In this document: positions 54,388 to 62,683 of the stretch, in pieces | How positions within the stretch are numbered: the stretch's first letter is position 1 | Layout: every line of letters begins with the position of its first letter | Assembly: GCA_022846035.1 (NCBI GenBank) | Contig: AP025580.1 | Coordinates: 1,426,001 to 1,490,000, forward strand | Source: Christensenellaceae bacterium | GTDB taxonomy: Bacteria > Bacillota > Clostridia > Christensenellales > Christensenellaceae | Direction of reading: 5' to 3' | DNA length: 64,000 nucleotides | The notes under the pieces: model-generated | The model's database searches: none | What the model saw: only the letters and a program-made list of their open reading frames with translations | What the model was told of the DNA's origin: nothing | Made by a program: the position numbers and the translations under genes

Positions 54388-55062
54388 TCATGGCAGCCGG
54401 TATACGATACGCGGATGGCCGCCTGTCTGGTAATCAATATCCGAAATGACCCGTCCCGCATCATTTAATCGCTTTAAATAGCGCCTGACCGTTACCACCG
54501 AGACCTGAAGCCCGTCTGCGAGCTCCTTGGCAGTAAAATCACGTCCCTGCCCGCCTGCCATATCTTCCAAAATCCTGCGTTCTATATCGCTGCCCGCCAC
54601 CATACCTTTTGCGGCACCCGTATCTTTCGCATCCGGCGCATGCAGCAGGTAATCCACCGTTTCCTGGTCCGCCAGCCGCAGTCCCTCCACTGTCTTTGTG
54701 TAATCAATATACTTATCCAGAGCTTTAAGCAGCCGCTTATAAGAGAATGGCTTGACCAGATAATCGATTGCGCCGAGATGCATCGCACGGTACAGCGAAG
54801 CCGCGTCCCTGGCGGCCGTTACCAGAATCAATTCCGTCTTATTGCCCGTTTTATAAAGTTCCCCAAGCAACGCCCTTTCATGATAATCCGGCAAACAAAA
54901 ATCAAGGATCATAAGCCCTGCATCATTTTGCCTTAAAAAAGCAAGCGCGCTCTCCATCTCCTGGAATTCTCCCACAACTTCAAAACGCCCGTCGCATTCC
55001 AAATATTCGCGGATCAGGTACGAAACCATCGGGTCCTGGTCAACAATCATCGCTTTATGCAT
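54388..55062 (-). CDS. Response regulator of CitB/DpiA type
   Basis: 224 residues. Intact receiver: Asp8/Asp10, phospho-acceptor Asp54 (LMILDFCLP), Lys104 (LVKPFS). The C-terminal helix-turn-helix is LQVSVVTVRRYLKRLNDAGRV. No histidine kinase gene is in the window. GGAGGAACGGGT precedes the ATG. Forms a two-gene unit with the sigma54 activator. Confidence 0.88.
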   Translation of the reverse strand: MHKAMIVDQDPMVSYLIREYLECDGRFEVVGEFQEMESALAFLRQNDAGLMILDFCLPDYHERALLGELYKTGNKTELILVTAARDAASLYRAMHLGAIDYLVKPFSYKRLLKALDKYIDYTKTVEGLRLADQETVDYLLHAPDAKDTGAAKGMVAGSDIERRILEDMAGGQGRDFTAKELADGLQVSVVTVRRYLKRLNDAGRVISDIDYQTGGHPRIVYRLP

Positions 55063-55085
55063 ACCCGTTCCTCCAGCATACTATC

Positions 55086-55114
55086 ATTGTAAAAGATTTC
55101 ATATTTACTGTCAA
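55086..55114 (-). promoter_or_regulatory. Promoter of the response regulator-sigma54 activator unit
   Basis: TTGACA (55109-55114), 17-bp spacer, TACAAT (55086-55091) on the minus strand. Confidence 0.85.
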
Positions 55115-55131
55115 TCAACCTGCACATATAC

Positions 55132-55159
55132 AAAAAAACGCATCCCCCGCGGGATGCGT
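55132..55159 (-). terminator. Terminator after the 63-residue ORF
   Basis: 9-bp stem ACGCATCCC/GGGATGCGT, 4-base loop, seven U on the minus strand. Confidence 0.9.
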
Positions 55160-55179
55160 CATACTTCCAGGCCGAACGT

Positions 55180-55371
55180 TCATTCCTTATAGCTAATCGG
55201 TTCAAACGGCATTTTCGTATATTTTCTAAGCGGCTCATCCCAAATCCAATGGACCGGATGCATATCTGCTGCATGTCCTGCCGTATCCTGCATAGAATCT
55301 TGCCGCAAAGACGAATAATCGCCTGCTATGATCTTTGCATCTGCCATCCCAAATAACGAAAACTGAACCAT
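55180..55371 (-). CDS. Small protein of 63 residues (unknown)
   Basis: GGTGA lies 7 bases before ATG 55371 and a strong terminator begins 20 bases after the stop, so the unit looks transcribed. The protein has aromatic and His-rich parts (HPVHWIWDEPLRKY) and no membrane segment. No family recognised. The 237 bp between it and 55609 hold no other gene that I can support. Confidence 0.5.
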   Translation of the reverse strand: MVQFSLFGMADAKIIAGDYSSLRQDSMQDTAGHAADMHPVHWIWDEPLRKYTKMPFEPISYKE

Positions 55372-55608
55372 GATCTTTCACCGTGCTTTCTGCAATAAAT
55401 CCCTGCCCTTAAAGACGGACACTGTTTATTAAACTATCATAAAGCGTACCGGAATTCAATATTATTTTTTCTCACCTTTGTCTTTTTCTCATGCTCAAAA
55501 CAAGGCAAAGCCCGTCTGCCAAAGCGTTTTCATTCCACAGAAAATTTTATGGTCCCGTCCTGTTTCAGTCATGGCCTGCAAGCAGGAGGTAACAAAAAAG
55601 CACGGGGA

Positions 55609-57012
55609 TTATTCCTTTCCGTTCCAGCAGTAGGTGCACATTTTGCATGGATCTATACCTACCGAAGCCTGCAGGTCGTCCAAACGGTGATAACGCAGAG
55701 AGGTAAGATGGAGTTTCTTACACACCTGCTCGGTAAGCTCTGCATGGCGCGTACTGTCCGGATCGGCGTATTCCTGCAATATCTCCATGGAAACGTCTCC
55801 CTCTTTCTGCTCGATCAACTTACGCGCAATGAGATCAAGGTCCGAGGTGGAGCGGGAAAAGCTCAAATATTTGCATCCGAAGAGAATCGGCGGACAGGCC
55901 GAGCGTACATGTACCTCTTTTGCGCCGCTCTCATATAAGAACTCAATTGTTTCACGCATTTGCGTGCCGCGAACAATGGAATCATCTATCATCAGCAGCT
56001 TTTTGCCTTGGATCAGTCCCTTGACGGGAATCAGCTTCATATGGGCGATCAGATTGCGCAAATCCTGTTTTTGCGGCATAAATGAACGCGGCCATGTGGG
56101 CGTATATTTGATGAACGGGCGCGCAAAAGGAATACCCGAATAGTTGGCATATCCGATGGCGTACGCCGTACCCGAATCCGGTACGCCCGCTACCATATCC
56201 GGCTGTACGCAGTCGTGGGATGCCAAAAGCCGTCCGCTTGCATAGCGCATTTGTTCTACGTTTACCCCCTCATAACAAGTGGTGGGATAACCGTAATATG
56301 TCCAAAGAAAACTGCAGATTTTCATTTTCTCCTTGGGCGGCAGCACATCCTGGATTCCCTCAGGCGTAATCAGCACGACCTCAGCAGGGCCTAATTCCCG
56401 CACATCATGGTATCCAAGGTTTAAATAAGAAAAACTTTCGGATGCTACGCAGTAGCCGTCCTCCGTCTCCCCCAGCACCAGCGAGGTGCGTCCTACATTG
56501 TCCCGCGCGGCATAAATGCCGTCCTTAGTCAGCACCAGCATGGTCATGGAACCGTCAATATGTTCCTGCGCATAGCGGATCCCCTCCGCAAGCGTTGCCT
56601 GGCTTCCCACCAGGGCTGCCACCAATTCCGTCGGATTTAATTTGCCATTTCCCATTTCGGAAAACTGTGCAAAACTGTTCCTGAAACATTTTCGAATAAT
56701 TTCATCGGCGTTATTAATGCGCCCAACCGTGGCGACGGCATACGTTCCCAGATGGGAGCGCACCGTTAAAGGTTGCGGCGCGGTATCCGAGATGCTTCCG
56801 ATACCCATGGGACCGGTCAGGTCCTCCACATCACTTTCGAACTTTGTACGGAAAGGAGAATTTTCGATTCCGTGGATCGCCCGCAGGAACCGTCCCTCCG
56901 AATACACCGTCATCCCTCCACGATACGTACCCAAATGCGAATGGTAATCCGTTCCGAAAAACAGATCATATGCGCAATTCCCCTTTTTTGCTACACCGAA
57001 TACACCGCCCAA
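55609..57012 (-). CDS. PurF-like amidophosphoribosyltransferase homologue lacking the catalytic cysteine
   Basis: 467 residues with a PurF layout: N-terminal Ntn glutaminase-like domain (GTYRGGMTVY, GRINN) and C-terminal phosphoribosyltransferase domain with the PRPP loop LMIDDSIVRGT near residue 340; a C-terminal CKMCTYC may bind Fe-S. In PurF the nucleophile is Cys immediately after the initiator Met; here the sequence is Met-Gly-Gly-Val-Phe-Gly. The start is TTG 57012 (GGAGGA upstream; in-frame TAA just before), so no cysteine is hidden upstream. It may use ammonia, or have another role. Confidence 0.82.
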   Translation of the reverse strand: MGGVFGVAKKGNCAYDLFFGTDYHSHLGTYRGGMTVYSEGRFLRAIHGIENSPFRTKFESDVEDLTGPMGIGSISDTAPQPLTVRSHLGTYAVATVGRINNADEIIRKCFRNSFAQFSEMGNGKLNPTELVAALVGSQATLAEGIRYAQEHIDGSMTMLVLTKDGIYAARDNVGRTSLVLGETEDGYCVASESFSYLNLGYHDVRELGPAEVVLITPEGIQDVLPPKEKMKICSFLWTYYGYPTTCYEGVNVEQMRYASGRLLASHDCVQPDMVAGVPDSGTAYAIGYANYSGIPFARPFIKYTPTWPRSFMPQKQDLRNLIAHMKLIPVKGLIQGKKLLMIDDSIVRGTQMRETIEFLYESGAKEVHVRSACPPILFGCKYLSFSRSTSDLDLIARKLIEQKEGDVSMEILQEYADPDSTRHAELTEQVCKKLHLTSLRYHRLDDLQASVGIDPCKMCTYCWNGKE

Positions 57013-57111
57013 TTAACTGATCCTCCGTTTTCGATTTCTTTTACCCAACAATTATATCATTTTCCGCAATCAGGTACTACAAAAAATTATGTTAAAAGCT
57101 ATTACCAAAGT

Positions 57112-57133
57112 AAAAACCCGCCCTCAGGACGGG
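57112..57133 (-). terminator. Terminator of the Rrf2 gene
   Basis: 7-bp stem CCCGCCC/GGACGGG, loop TCA, U-tract on the minus strand. Confidence 0.85.
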
Positions 57134-57155
57134 TATACAATAGTGCTCTATTTCA

Positions 57156-57587
57156 TTAAGCGCCGGCTCTTTCGCCTTTCCGGAATATCTGTGCGTCAAT
57201 ATCCGCTATGGTGATGCTTTCCAGCCTCTGTTTACAAACCCTGTCAAGATCAGCATAAACGTCATCCATTACCTGCGCCATACCGGATGCAATCAGGCAT
57301 TTCATATCAGAGCCGCCCGACCGCCATCCTGCCGCCACCAGCGGTTCTTCCAGCGCGTCGCTTACCATGCGCAGCGACACCGCTTCAGGCGGCAACGTAA
57401 AATCATATCCGCCGTCCGCCCCTTCCTTGGTTGTCAGCAGCCCCGCTTTTTTAAGCTTGGCCATCACCTTACGGATCCGCGCCGGATGGGTACAAACATT
57501 TTTGGCCAGCTCATCGCTGCTCAGCATTTTTTGTTTGTGGTTCAGGTAAACCAAGGCATGCACCGCTATGGTAAATTCGCCGCTCAT
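57156..57587 (-). CDS. Rrf2-family transcriptional regulator
   Basis: 143 residues from ATG 57587 (AAGGA 7 bases upstream). Winged helix EFTIAVHALVYLNHKQKMLSSDELAKNVCTHPARIRKVMAKLKKAGLL, wing GADGGYDFTLP. It has only isolated cysteines, not the three-Cys cluster of IscR, so it resembles CymR/YwnA types. Located after the TlpA and rhodanese genes; it may repress them through the palindrome at 58804-58826. Confidence 0.88.
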   Translation of the reverse strand: MSGEFTIAVHALVYLNHKQKMLSSDELAKNVCTHPARIRKVMAKLKKAGLLTTKEGADGGYDFTLPPEAVSLRMVSDALEEPLVAAGWRSGGSDMKCLIASGMAQVMDDVYADLDRVCKQRLESITIADIDAQIFRKGERAGA

Positions 57588-57621
57588 AAACATTCCTTTC
57601 CAACTGTTTTCCAACAATGCC

Positions 57622-57650
57622 ATCATAAATGATACGTATTCAAAATGCAA
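57622..57650 (-). promoter_or_regulatory. Promoter of the Rrf2 gene
   Basis: TTGCAT (57645-57650), 17-bp spacer, TATGAT (57622-57627); the spacer includes the 8-bp palindrome ATACGTAT. Confidence 0.7.
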
Positions 57651-57711
57651 GCTTTCTCAATCCGCTTCCTTTTATCCGGCCGCTCTTATCGTCCATCGGC
57701 GCAGATTACGC

Positions 57712-58335
57712 TTACGCCGCCGGTTCATTTGGCATGGAAGCAAGCAGGCTGTCTATGATTTCTTTCCACGCGGCTTTGTCGCGCGCTCCCTTGTAGGACG
57801 GGCCTACCTGGTTTCCATGTTCATCCACAAAGACCGTCTCCGGAACAACGCTTATACTCCCGAGCTTATCCTCAACTAGCTCCTTTGACGGAAGAATATG
57901 CGGATAATCGGCGCCTGTTTTCTCTGCGATCTCGTTGACCAGGTCCACCTGCTCCTGATCAATTGTTCCCGCCTGATCCATCACGTCGGTCGGCATTCCC
58001 ACGACCTGGAAGCCCTGGTCCTGGTATTCTTGATTCAATTCCCCCAGTTCAGGCATCTCGCGCAGGCAGGGGCCGCAGAATGTCGCCCAAATATTGACCA
58101 TCGTCAGCTTATGTCCGGCAAAAATATCCTGCGTTACCTCGTTGCCGTTCGAATCCTGCGTTATAAATTCTCCAAACAACGGCGATATTTCCAGTGTTTC
58201 AGTCTGCGCCTGAGTCTGTGCGGCTCCCGCCGCTTGTTCCGTCTGTTCTGCTGTCGCGGTATTTCCACATGCCGTTGCCAGCAATGCCGCCGCTATCAAT
58301 ATTGTTATCAGTATTATCTTTCCCTGTTTTTTCAT
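57712..58335 (-). CDS. TlpA-like thiol-disulfide lipoprotein
   Basis: 207 residues. Lipobox ATAC near residue 22, then a thioredoxin fold with WATFCGPCLREMPEL (Cys-x2-Cys) and the cis-Pro region VPETVFVDEHG. An extracytoplasmic reductase or oxidase for thiols. ATG overlaps the rhodanese stop (ATGA). Confidence 0.9.
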   Translation of the reverse strand: MKKQGKIILITILIAAALLATACGNTATAEQTEQAAGAAQTQAQTETLEISPLFGEFITQDSNGNEVTQDIFAGHKLTMVNIWATFCGPCLREMPELGELNQEYQDQGFQVVGMPTDVMDQAGTIDQEQVDLVNEIAEKTGADYPHILPSKELVEDKLGSISVVPETVFVDEHGNQVGPSYKGARDKAAWKEIIDSLLASMPNEPAA

Positions 58336-58772
58336 ACAATGTCTCCTTTTTCATTTATAGTTTCATAGGGCCAATCATTGATTCCACCCATATCAAACAC
58401 ATTGGTATATCCCATTGCGACTAGCTTGTCGGATGCCTGTTTGCTTCGTATACCCGTACGGCAATATACGATCAACCTGGCATCCTTATCCGCCAGTTTT
58501 TCAGGCGGAGTATCCGCGATCTCTTCATTGGGTACGTTAAGAGCGTTTTCAAGATGTCTTTCCGCATACTCACCGGGCGTTCTTACGTCCACAATCGTAA
58601 CATCTCCCTCGTCGATCATCCTCTTGGCTTCTTTTGCATCGATTTTATGATAAGTCATCTCCTGTTCACCACTTTCCAGCGCGGCCTGCCTTATTTGGGC
58701 GCAGCCCGCAAGAATAGCCGCCGCTATAACGCCGACTATTATTAATACCATCCATCTGCGTTTCATATTCAA
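58332..58772 (-). CDS. Rhodanese-domain lipoprotein
   Basis: 146 residues. Lipobox LAGC near residue 23 and a rhodanese domain with active-site loop VYCRTGIRS (catalytic Cys) and NVFDMGGINDWPYE. It handles sulfane sulfur on the outer face of the membrane. First gene of the operon with the TlpA-like protein. Confidence 0.9.
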   Translation of the reverse strand: MNMKRRWMVLIIVGVIAAAILAGCAQIRQAALESGEQEMTYHKIDAKEAKRMIDEGDVTIVDVRTPGEYAERHLENALNVPNEEIADTPPEKLADKDARLIVYCRTGIRSKQASDKLVAMGYTNVFDMGGINDWPYETINEKGDIV

Positions 58773-58803
58773 TCTCCAACTGTAATTTATTTTATATCAG
58801 TTT

Positions 58804-58838
58804 ACTGTTATTTTATTACTAACAGTTCGCGTTGTCAA
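58804..58838 (-). promoter_or_regulatory. Promoter of the rhodanese-TlpA operon with palindromic operator
   Basis: TTGACA (58833-58838), 17-bp spacer, TAAAAT (58810-58815). A perfect palindrome ACTGTTA-N9-TAACAGT (58804-58826) covers the -10 box, a strong candidate repressor site. Confidence 0.82.
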
Positions 58839-58884
58839 GAACTATCTTTTTTTCCGCATTTATCACGCTGAGCGTGTTCATAAT

Positions 58885-58914
58885 AAAAAGCCCGCGCATA
58901 TGCACAGGCTTTTT
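58885..58914 (-). terminator. Terminator of the 4-hydroxybutyrate dehydrogenase 2 operon
   Basis: Long stem with AAAAAGCC/GGGCTTTTT ends and a GCATATGC top, then U-rich sequence. Confidence 0.85.
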
Positions 58915-58934
58915 CATCTGCAGCTATTTTTTTG

Positions 58935-60047
58935 TCAATAGAGGCTTTTATAAATTTCGTATACCTTATCCCTGTCTAAAACAACATAGTTGTTCGCCAT
59001 CAGGCGACCCTGTTTTTCCATCACGTTATCCGTGAACGTATCGAGTTCTTCCTGTTTCACGCCATACTCATGCAGCGGCTTGCATTGGATGATCTGGTTT
59101 AAGAGCTTTTCCATCTCATCATAAACCACGTCTTCCTTGCAGCCAAGAATATCCGCAATGAATCGGTTCATTTTCTTAATCTTTCCGTTGGGATCGATTT
59201 CCATATAGGCTTTGAACACGCCGATCAGCAGGGCATAATTTGCTTCCCCGTGCGGAACATGGTATGTGCCGCCAAGTGGATAGCTCATCGCGTGCACGGC
59301 CGCGCAGCCCGCGTTACCAAAGGCGATCCCCGCATAGTTGCTCGCAATCAGGAAATCCTTTAAGAGCGGAATACGCGCCTCCTGCCCGTTCTTCGCGATT
59401 TCCTGATAACCCTTGAGGATCATCTCGATCGCCTTATACCCGAACATCTCCGTATACGGCGTCGCTTTGGGCGACAGGCTGGATTCCAGGGCGTGGATCA
59501 GCGCGTCGATGGAACTGGTGGCGAAAAACTTAAAGGGCAGCCCTTTCAAAAGCTCCGGAATGAGCACCGCGCTGTCCGCGTACATTTCGTCAACCGCGAG
59601 GCCGAGCTTCGTGTGGCGGCTTTTGAGCTCCAGAATGGCAATATTCGTTACCTCGCTGCCCGTGCCGCATGTCGTCGGCACCAATACAAGCTCCTTATCC
59701 TTGATAATATCCACTTTCCTGTCGTAAAGGTCGAGGATCGGGCTCACGTTTTTCAGCGCGAATATCTTGGAAATATCGATAATCGTGCCGCCGCCGATCG
59801 CGATAATTCGTTTATAATCGCCTTTCATATCGGCGTACATCGCCTCCGCCATTTCGTCAGACGGCTCGCCCATACCGTATTTTTCCTGGTACAGTACGTC
59901 GGCTTTGATTCCCAGATCCGTAAAATACGGATTAAAAATATACTCGTTTGTGATGATAAGGTCCCCTTCGCCGACTTTGTACTCCTCGCAGAATTCCTTA
60001 CAGGTATCGAACGAGAATATTTCCGGCCTGATCGCCAATTCTTTCAT
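58935..60047 (-). CDS. 4-hydroxybutyrate dehydrogenase, copy 2
   Basis: 370 residues, identical to copy 1 except near the ends (Ser/Lys to Ala/Arg at residues 5 and 7; Ser-Lys to Lys-Ser near the C-terminus). All motifs are kept. ATG 60047 follows AAGGAG by 7 bases; a longer frame upstream is unlikely. It is the last gene of the thiolase-crotonase-dehydrogenase operon, separated from the sigma54-controlled copy, so different regulation is likely. Confidence 0.92.
   Translation of the reverse strand: MKELAIRPEIFSFDTCKEFCEEYKVGEGDLIITNEYIFNPYFTDLGIKADVLYQEKYGMGEPSDEMAEAMYADMKGDYKRIIAIGGGTIIDISKIFALKNVSPILDLYDRKVDIIKDKELVLVPTTCGTGSEVTNIAILELKSRHTKLGLAVDEMYADSAVLIPELLKGLPFKFFATSSIDALIHALESSLSPKATPYTEMFGYKAIEMILKGYQEIAKNGQEARIPLLKDFLIASNYAGIAFGNAGCAAVHAMSYPLGGTYHVPHGEANYALLIGVFKAYMEIDPNGKIKKMNRFIADILGCKEDVVYDEMEKLLNQIIQCKPLHEYGVKQEELDTFTDNVMEKQGRLMANNYVVLDRDKVYEIYKSLY
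58951..60026 (-). repeat. 1,076-bp duplicated segment, copy 2
   Basis: See copy 1 at 48027-49102. The substitutions between copies that I can see do not change the protein. Confidence 0.93.
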
Positions 60048-60189
60048 GTTCGTGCTCCTTTCTTTCGTTTTGTTCTTCATATTGATAGATCTTGTTGTTT
60101 TTTACCATGACCGCCCTATGGATATTCTTTGCCGCAATCAGTTTTAAAAATTCCTTATCGGCGTCCGCAAGATTCATTTTACTGTCCAT
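59998..60189 (-). CDS. Possible small hydrophilic protein upstream of 4-hydroxybutyrate dehydrogenase 2
   Basis: 63 residues from ATG 60189, with GAGGA 7 bases upstream. It begins MDSKMNLADADKEFLKLI and overlaps the dehydrogenase start by 50 bases. It lies 29 bases after the hydrolase stop. No family recognised; it may be a real coupling ORF or chance. Confidence 0.4.
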   Translation of the reverse strand: MDSKMNLADADKEFLKLIAAKNIHRAVMVKNNKIYQYEEQNERKEHEHERIGDQAGNILVRYL

Positions 60190-60218
60190 ATCGTTTTTCC
60201 TCTTGTCTCCCCGCCGCT

Positions 60219-61052
60219 TTACCGGTACCAATCCGGAAAATGCAGATATTGCTCGTCTTCCTTTAAATCATGGGAGAAAATCATTTTTGCATCATACTGT
60301 TTTTCCAGGGCGCGCAACTTTTTTATGCACCGCTCAAATCCAAGCGAGTCATAAATAATGCCGGGTAATTTTGCCGGCGGCCCGTAATTCAGCCTTGAGC
60401 CGCACGCATCGTTCGGAAACAGGTAATTCCCGCCCTCAAGTTCCAGCATCATTCCCATAACACCCGGCGTATGTCCTTCCAGTAAAAACAGTTTGACCCC
60501 TGGGAACAACTCCGTATCTTCTTCGATGAAATGGTAGGTGATCTCCGGCTCGGTAAAAATGCTTCTCCAATAGGCCGAACTTGTCTTCGATTCGTCCGGT
60601 TCCGCAAAAGCAACCGCACATCCCTGCTGGAAATCCGCCTTGGAAACATAAACGTTCCTGCCCGCTTTCGTACCGGAGAAAAATTTCAGTCCGTTCGCAT
60701 GGTCGCAGTGCATATGTGAAATAATGATCGCGGAAATGTCATCGACCGTCAGTCCCGCCCGCTTAAGCTGTCCGTCAAGAAAATCTTCCCTTTTGGCTTC
60801 CAGCGCAAAATACTCGTCCCAGAACTCCGGACGCTTGGTATCGCCCGCTTTGTCCGCGGGATATTCGCCTACGTCGTAGAGGATGTAGCTTGCCTGCGGA
60901 TGCCTGATCAAAATCATCGAACAGGGAAACTTCCCATAGACGGGCGTTTTTGCCTGGCACGATTTGGAAACCGGATCCGGAAGCGCGACGTTCCACCCCA
61001 AATCGTTATAAAGATAACCATACCGCAAAATCGCAAATTCCAATCCCTTCAT
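60219..61052 (-). CDS. Metallo-beta-lactamase-fold hydrolase, N-acyl homoserine lactonase-like
   Basis: 277 residues. Zinc motif H113-x-H115-x-D117-H118 (HMHCDHANG), later ligands in LEGHTPGVMGM, NDACGS and FSHD. The overall layout resembles AiiA-type lactonases. In this operon a lactone such as gamma-butyrolactone (from 4-hydroxybutyrate) or an acyl-CoA thioester is a plausible substrate, by inference. ATG overlaps the stop of the preceding dehydrogenase. Confidence 0.82.
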   Translation of the reverse strand: MKGLEFAILRYGYLYNDLGWNVALPDPVSKSCQAKTPVYGKFPCSMILIRHPQASYILYDVGEYPADKAGDTKRPEFWDEYFALEAKREDFLDGQLKRAGLTVDDISAIIISHMHCDHANGLKFFSGTKAGRNVYVSKADFQQGCAVAFAEPDESKTSSAYWRSIFTEPEITYHFIEEDTELFPGVKLFLLEGHTPGVMGMMLELEGGNYLFPNDACGSRLNYGPPAKLPGIIYDSLGFERCIKKLRALEKQYDAKMIFSHDLKEDEQYLHFPDWYR

Positions 61053-61912
61053 TTTTTTCCCTTTCCTTCCTGATATTCAAAAAAACCGCTCCCCGCTTTT
61101 TTTCCTAATTTTCCCGCGCGCACCATTTTTCGGAGCAGTGGATGCGGCCTGTATTTGTCGTCTCCCGTTTCGCTTTGAAGCACTTCCATAATATCAAGGA
61201 CAATGTCCAGTCCAATCAGGTCTCCCAAAGCAAGCGGCCCCATCGGATGATTTGCTCCCAGCTTCATCGCCGTATCAATATCCTCGGCGCTCGCCACTCC
61301 CTCCGCATATACCGCGATCCCCTCGTTGACCATCGGGATCAGAATACGGTTAACTACAAAGCCCGCGCTTTCCATCGCTTTCACCGGCGTTTTTCCGATC
61401 TCTTTTATGATCCCGATCGCCTGCTCCGTATATTTGGGATCGGTATTTTCTCCACTGATGACTTCCACCAGCTTCATGACGGTAGCCGGATTAAAGAAGT
61501 GCATACCCATAAATCTTTCTTTTCGTTTGAGCGCGCTGCCGATCTCCGTAATAGACAGACTGGACGTATTCGTTACCAGGATAGCCTCCCTGTCCACCGC
61601 ATCCTCAAGCGAAGAAAAAATGCCCCGTTTGATGTCCATGCGCTCCGCCACCGCCTCTACGACAATATTACATCCGGCGCATTGTTCCAAAGACCCCACA
61701 GGCGTTATCCTGCCCGCAACCGCCTCTGCTTCCGCCTCTGTTATCCTGCTTTTTTGCAGCAGCTGCTTAAGATTCCTGCAGATTTTTTCCTTTCCGTTCT
61801 GTGCCAGCTCCACAGAAATATCGGCTAAAACCGTTTCGTAGCCTGCCGCCGCAAATACCTGCGCGATCGACGTACCCATCGTACCCGATCCTACTATCCC
61901 AGCTTTCTTCAT
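61049..61912 (-). CDS. hbd: 3-hydroxybutyryl-CoA dehydrogenase
   Basis: 287 residues. Rossmann motif GSGTMGTSIAQVFA at residue 8, catalytic HFFNPATVMKLVEVI near 138 and NRILIPMVNE near 190. It interconverts acetoacetyl-CoA and 3-hydroxybutyryl-CoA with NAD(H). Six bases after the crotonase gene. Confidence 0.95.
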   Translation of the reverse strand: MKKAGIVGSGTMGTSIAQVFAAAGYETVLADISVELAQNGKEKICRNLKQLLQKSRITEAEAEAVAGRITPVGSLEQCAGCNIVVEAVAERMDIKRGIFSSLEDAVDREAILVTNTSSLSITEIGSALKRKERFMGMHFFNPATVMKLVEVISGENTDPKYTEQAIGIIKEIGKTPVKAMESAGFVVNRILIPMVNEGIAVYAEGVASAEDIDTAMKLGANHPMGPLALGDLIGLDIVLDIMEVLQSETGDDKYRPHPLLRKMVRAGKLGKKAGSGFFEYQEGKGKK

Positions 61913-61918
61913 TTCTCC

Positions 61919-62674
61919 CTATTTCCCCTCAAAATATTCCGTTTTACGTTTGCGGTTAAAATTTCTCATTCCCGTCCTTTGATCCTGCGTCAGAAAAAGC
62001 TTCCCGAACAACTCTTCGCACGCCTTTCCATCCTTTCGCATACTATATTTCGCATAACGGATACCAACAGGCGCATTCCTGCAAATCGACTCGGCGACTG
62101 CGGTTATTTCTTTTGTAAAGGTGTCTATAGGAAATATTTCGTTTACAATCCCGCATTCCCTGGCTCTTTTGGCCGTAACCGCTTTTCCGGTAAAAACGAG
62201 TTCACAGGCCTGTCCGTAGCCTGCCACACGCGCGAGCCTCCTGCTCCCGTCCCATCCGGGCATGATTCCCAGCGTCACTTCCGGCAATCCCAGCTTTGCA
62301 TCTTCCCGTGCGAAACGAAAATCGCAGGCCAGCGCGACCTCCAGGCCGCCGCCGAATGCAAACCCGTTGATCGCCGCGATCGTCGGCATGGCAAGGTTTT
62401 CAATCCGATCCATCAATTGCCTGCCATTCCTGGAAAACGCCTCTGCCGACTCGCAGGACATGTTCTCCATCGCCTTAATATCCGCGCCGGCGGCAAACGC
62501 TTTCTCTCCCTCGCCCGTAAAAATAACGCAGCGGTATGTGTTATCGCGCTCCACAGCGTCCAGAACCTCCCCCAGCTCTGCAATCATTTCCTCATTCAAT
62601 GCATTGAGCTGCTGCGGACGCGAAAGGTATATCCATAAAATTTCTTTTTCATTTTGTATCCGTACGGTGTTCAT
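61919..62674 (-). CDS. crt: Enoyl-CoA hydratase (crotonase)
   Basis: 251 residues. Oxyanion hole segments FAAGADIKAM and INGFAFGGGLEVALACDFR; catalytic Glu in LPEVTLGIMPGWDGSRRL. It hydrates crotonyl-CoA, the product of the 4-hydroxybutyryl-CoA dehydratase. Ten bases after the thiolase gene. Confidence 0.94.
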   Translation of the reverse strand: MNTVRIQNEKEILWIYLSRPQQLNALNEEMIAELGEVLDAVERDNTYRCVIFTGEGEKAFAAGADIKAMENMSCESAEAFSRNGRQLMDRIENLAMPTIAAINGFAFGGGLEVALACDFRFAREDAKLGLPEVTLGIMPGWDGSRRLARVAGYGQACELVFTGKAVTAKRARECGIVNEIFPIDTFTKEITAVAESICRNAPVGIRYAKYSMRKDGKACEELFGKLFLTQDQRTGMRNFNRKRKTEYFEGK

Positions 62675-62683
62675 CCTAAATCC

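Noticed and set aside
48027-60026. Composite transposon formed by the duplicated dehydrogenase genes
   Set aside because: No transposase, terminal inverted repeats or target duplications; similarity stops inside coding sequence.
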